A stretch of 64,000 nt of DNA, taken from NCBI RefSeq assembly GCF_041260155.1, contig NC_091946.1, positions 34,873,620-34,937,619 of the forward strand, given 5' to 3'. Shown here one piece after another: positions 61,431-64,000 of this stretch. The stretch comes from Ptychodera flava. Its lineage: Eukaryota > Hemichordata > Enteropneusta > Ptychoderidae. The notes under the pieces were generated by a model. The model did not search any database, was not told the origin of the DNA, and worked only from the letters and a program-made list of their open reading frames with translations. Every line of letters starts with the position of its first letter. Within the stretch, counting starts at the first letter, position 1. The translations under genes and the position numbers were made by a program.

Positions 61431-62645
61431 ATTTAATTCCCATGTGATCTGTACACCTTCCAGGAGACTTTAAAGCCCCTCTCCCTTTGCTCGGCTCTCC
61501 CGCGCTGGCACACTTTGTCAATTCAGGCGCGGCTGTTTATCTACAATTTGGGTAAAATAAACATCATTTGGGAAACTGGTAATTTTACAATTACCAGCTA
61601 GTATTGAACCTCATGTTGAGTTTCACAACTATGATGACAACCAGTGTACCCTGGTAACACAATATCAACACACTAGATATAACTAGACTTCAAACCAGGT
61701 TGACTGTGTTTGATATGAATAACCGCCAACTTTTTATAGGACGAATGTTCTAAAAAATGCGTAAGTTCAGCCGGTGGCTTTTAATGTGAAATAGGGAATA
61801 GGTTATTGGCAAATTAACAGCCAAAAACAAAATGGATAATATTCTGTATTAGTTATACTGAGATTGCTTTCAATATATTTCACACCATATATGTTATCAT
61901 CTTGCAAAATTAGACCAGTATTGATTGGAAGGTGAAGTGTGTGTTTGTGTACCATTGTTTTATTCTGAAATTCAGACTTGTGTGCCTATTTTATTAATAA
62001 CTACAATTGGAAATGCCCTAAAAATGTTGGAAATTGGAAGAGAATGTACAATTTATAAGAAAATAAAAAAAATATTGTCCAAATCGGACTGATATCTCGT
62101 AATATGTGGTAATAAGTGTTGATTCCATAATACCAGGGCGACCATTTTGGATTTATGCAAATTAGGCATTGTTCCACTCCTTGTGTACTTATGTATTTAC
62201 TTATTTAGTTATTTATTTATTTATTTAACATTACAGACATTTGCACCTTATACAATCATGAAACAAGTATTGATTAGAAGACATAGTGTGTGAGAATACC
62301 ATTGTTTTACAACTATGTTCCTGTTTTGTAAATAAAAACAATGGAATTTTTGTAAACATGTCTAAAATATGATGAAAATGTACAAGGTACATTGAAATAA
62401 AAAAAAATTACCAAAATCGGACCAATATTGAGCAGTAAGTGGCCAAAAGCATTGAATCTATAATACCGGGGCGGCCATTTTGGATTTATGCAAATCAGGC
62501 ACTTTTCCACTCCTTGGATTTTGGAAGACTTTTGATATGTTTTTCTATGGGTTTTTCTGAGGTGAGTAGTGAAAAATAAATTCTGTTGCAATTTGTGGTG
62601 GGTCATTTCATATTTTGACTGGACTATATGGGTAGTAGGTCCCTT

Positions 62646-63466
62646 CTACGGCACTCATATAAGCAATATTTTCAGGTTCCTGTATCTTCATATGAAATGT
62701 GACGCAAGATGGTGTGACATTAACAAATTCAATTTTATTACGCTATCAGCGATACATAGCAATGCAACAATACTATGCATGCATAAAGAAACTGATTTAC
62801 ACTTGCTTAAGTGTCATGTTGACTGCATAAAGTCTAACTTTCCCCTTCTATAGTTTTTACTAGGAAGTATATAGCATAAAAACAATCATTTCTCAAAAAT
62901 ATATATACAAGGTAAAAATTGTGAATCAGGTGTTGAGTCTTTCTTTTTGTTTGTAACTGTGAACTAAGTGAATAAATGAAAAGGACTTTGAATCTGCATA
63001 TGACTGCATGTGATGCTTGCAGAGAAGGAGGGTCTATGAAATATACACTGTACATACGCAAACATCCACTATGCAATGAACAACCCATTCTGAGGCACCT
63101 ACACAACTGAAATCTACAATTCTGAAACCAAAACAAACATGCTAAACTGCTGTCACAGCGGGCATAAAGGTTTGCAAAGCTGTATTGTAAACACCTGCAC
63201 TGTATGCCAAATGTATCAGCTAAATATTTTTAAACTTTTCACTTTCTTAAACTTTCATGACGCTAGTCTGGGTGTTTTGATGCATGAGAAACTGCTGTTG
63301 ATTGTTTGACTTCACATCTGTTTAAAATAAGACTGTACTTGAGTCCTTGCAGTCATCTTCTGTTTCAAAAGAGACGGTCAGAATTTAGGATATCAGTTGT
63401 GAGTGGTTGTAGTTGTTACGTATTCTGTTAAAATGCTGTTTTTGGTGGATGTACTTGGTCCTCTGT
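62646..63466 (-). other. Probable 3' UTR / downstream region of NME7
   Basis: No gene on either strand. TTTATT at 62734-62739 would be AATAAA on the minus strand and is a candidate polyadenylation signal. Confidence 0.35.
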
Positions 63467-63715
63467 CTACTGCGACAAGATCCTGAAGAAATATTCCGTC
63501 TCCAGCACACCATCTTCTGGGAGATCAGTACAGTGGACAGCGTTCTTGATTTTGTCAGTGCCAAAGATGGCACGCAACGTACGTGGTCGCAAGTGGCGGG
63601 CAATTTCTGGATCAGCAGGGCCAACGAATTCCCGGAAGCTAGCAGGGGTCTCGCCGCCTTTGCCAGTGACTTCAAGCGCGATGCTTGGCCCAGAAATCAG
63701 CTCTGTTACCATGTC
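63467..63715 (-). CDS. NME7: Terminal exon of NME7 (nucleoside diphosphate kinase 7)
   Basis: NME7 is a ciliary/centrosomal member of the NDP kinase family with two NDK domains, associated with gamma-tubulin complexes. This minus-strand exon follows a CTTCTCAG acceptor, encodes 82 residues and ends in a stop at 63467-63469. It carries the end of the second NDK domain: MVTELISGPSIALEV, FREFVGPADPEIARHLRP, TLRAIFG and NAVHCTDLPEDGVLE (the His is the family's phospho-acceptor position), ending YFFRILSQ. The match to vertebrate NME7 is close and colinear. Upstream exons lie beyond the right edge of the window. It faces the other genes. Confidence 0.92.
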   Translation of the reverse strand, partial: DMVTELISGPSIALEVTGKGGETPASFREFVGPADPEIARHLRPRTLRAIFGTDKIKNAVHCTDLPEDGVLETEYFFRILSQ

Positions 63716-64000
63716 CTGAGAAGCAATGAAGGGATAATGTAGATTGATCCAATGATGAACAAACAGTATCTCTAATAATACAATCCATTATGATTGGTAT
63801 GCTAATAGGCTTTGCAGGGATCACACAAATCCTGGGGTTCACAATATGAACTCAAGGTACATGTACTAAACTGTAAGCTTGGACGCGTAAATTTGCTTTT
63901 TTCCTGGTGACATATTACATTAATTGTTGTGCCGTAAAGATGTTTACAGGCAAAGCAATATAGGCTGGGTATCTTTAGATTTTGGTTGACACAGAATATC
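63716..64000 (-). other. Partial NME7 intron
   Basis: This is intron sequence upstream of the terminal exon; nothing else is recognised. Confidence 0.6.

Larger units (their letters stand above)
56970..62645. mobile_element. Composite inverted-repeat structure carrying a Penelope-like element
   Basis: GGTAGTAGGTCCCTTC occurs in the same direction at both outer edges (about 56970 and 62630). Just inside, about 450-bp arms (56990-57440 and 62190-62625) are inverted copies with AAAT-rich inner ends. Inside those, the Penelope-like element has its own inverted ends (57555-57811, 61182-61430). A partial tandem copy of the arm sequence lies at 61920-62165. Confidence 0.6.

Overview
The window is animal nuclear DNA. 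Its genes are split by GT-AG introns, the spacers are AT-rich, and many kinds of transposon are present. The mix points to a marine invertebrate deuterostome such as a hemichordate or amphioxus: a Ty3/Gypsy element with the integrase-before-RT order described from deuterostomes, a Penelope-like element, LINE ends, many foldback and short inverted-repeat elements, and CENP-I, SLC27 and NME7 orthologues. The species cannot be fixed from sequence alone.

Layout. 1-9.7 kb is a nest of mobile elements: a TTA-flanked inverted-repeat element, a nearly intact-looking but broken Gmr1-like LTR retrotransposon on the minus strand, and a foldback containing satellite units. A second copy of the TTA-flanked element (9.7-11.1 kb) is followed by the last exon of an SLC27 (fatty acid transport / acyl-CoA synthetase) gene on +. 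11.6-19 kb is intergenic with two small inverted-repeat elements and a 2.3 kb foldback built of about 20-bp repeats. 19.0-39.0 kb is a complete 16-exon CENP-I gene (kinetochore, Mis6 family) on +, with elements in its introns. 39.7-43.9 kb holds two tandem arrays, with about 395-bp and about 148-bp units. 45.6-54.6 kb is a five-exon gene on + for a DsbA/FrnE-like thioredoxin-fold protein. 57-62.6 kb is a Penelope-like element inside larger inverted repeats. The window ends with the last exon of NME7 on the minus strand.

Main discovery. The DsbA-like gene has an in-frame TGA exactly where the first cysteine of the family's CPWC redox motif belongs (codon 17, giving U-P-W-C). Its exons splice in frame on both sides. 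Its 3' region carries two tandemly duplicated hairpins with all the marks of a eukaryotic SECIS element: ATGA and TGA forming the quartet, an unpaired AA in the apical loop 12 nt after the quartet UGA, and extended closing stems. It therefore reads as a selenoprotein gene that ordinary gene finders would truncate or start downstream of the TGA. Its terminal codon is also TGA, followed by a short cysteine-rich in-frame tail, which raises the possibility of a second recoding event.

The genes do not form a functional cluster; they are independent housekeeping-type loci separated by repeats.
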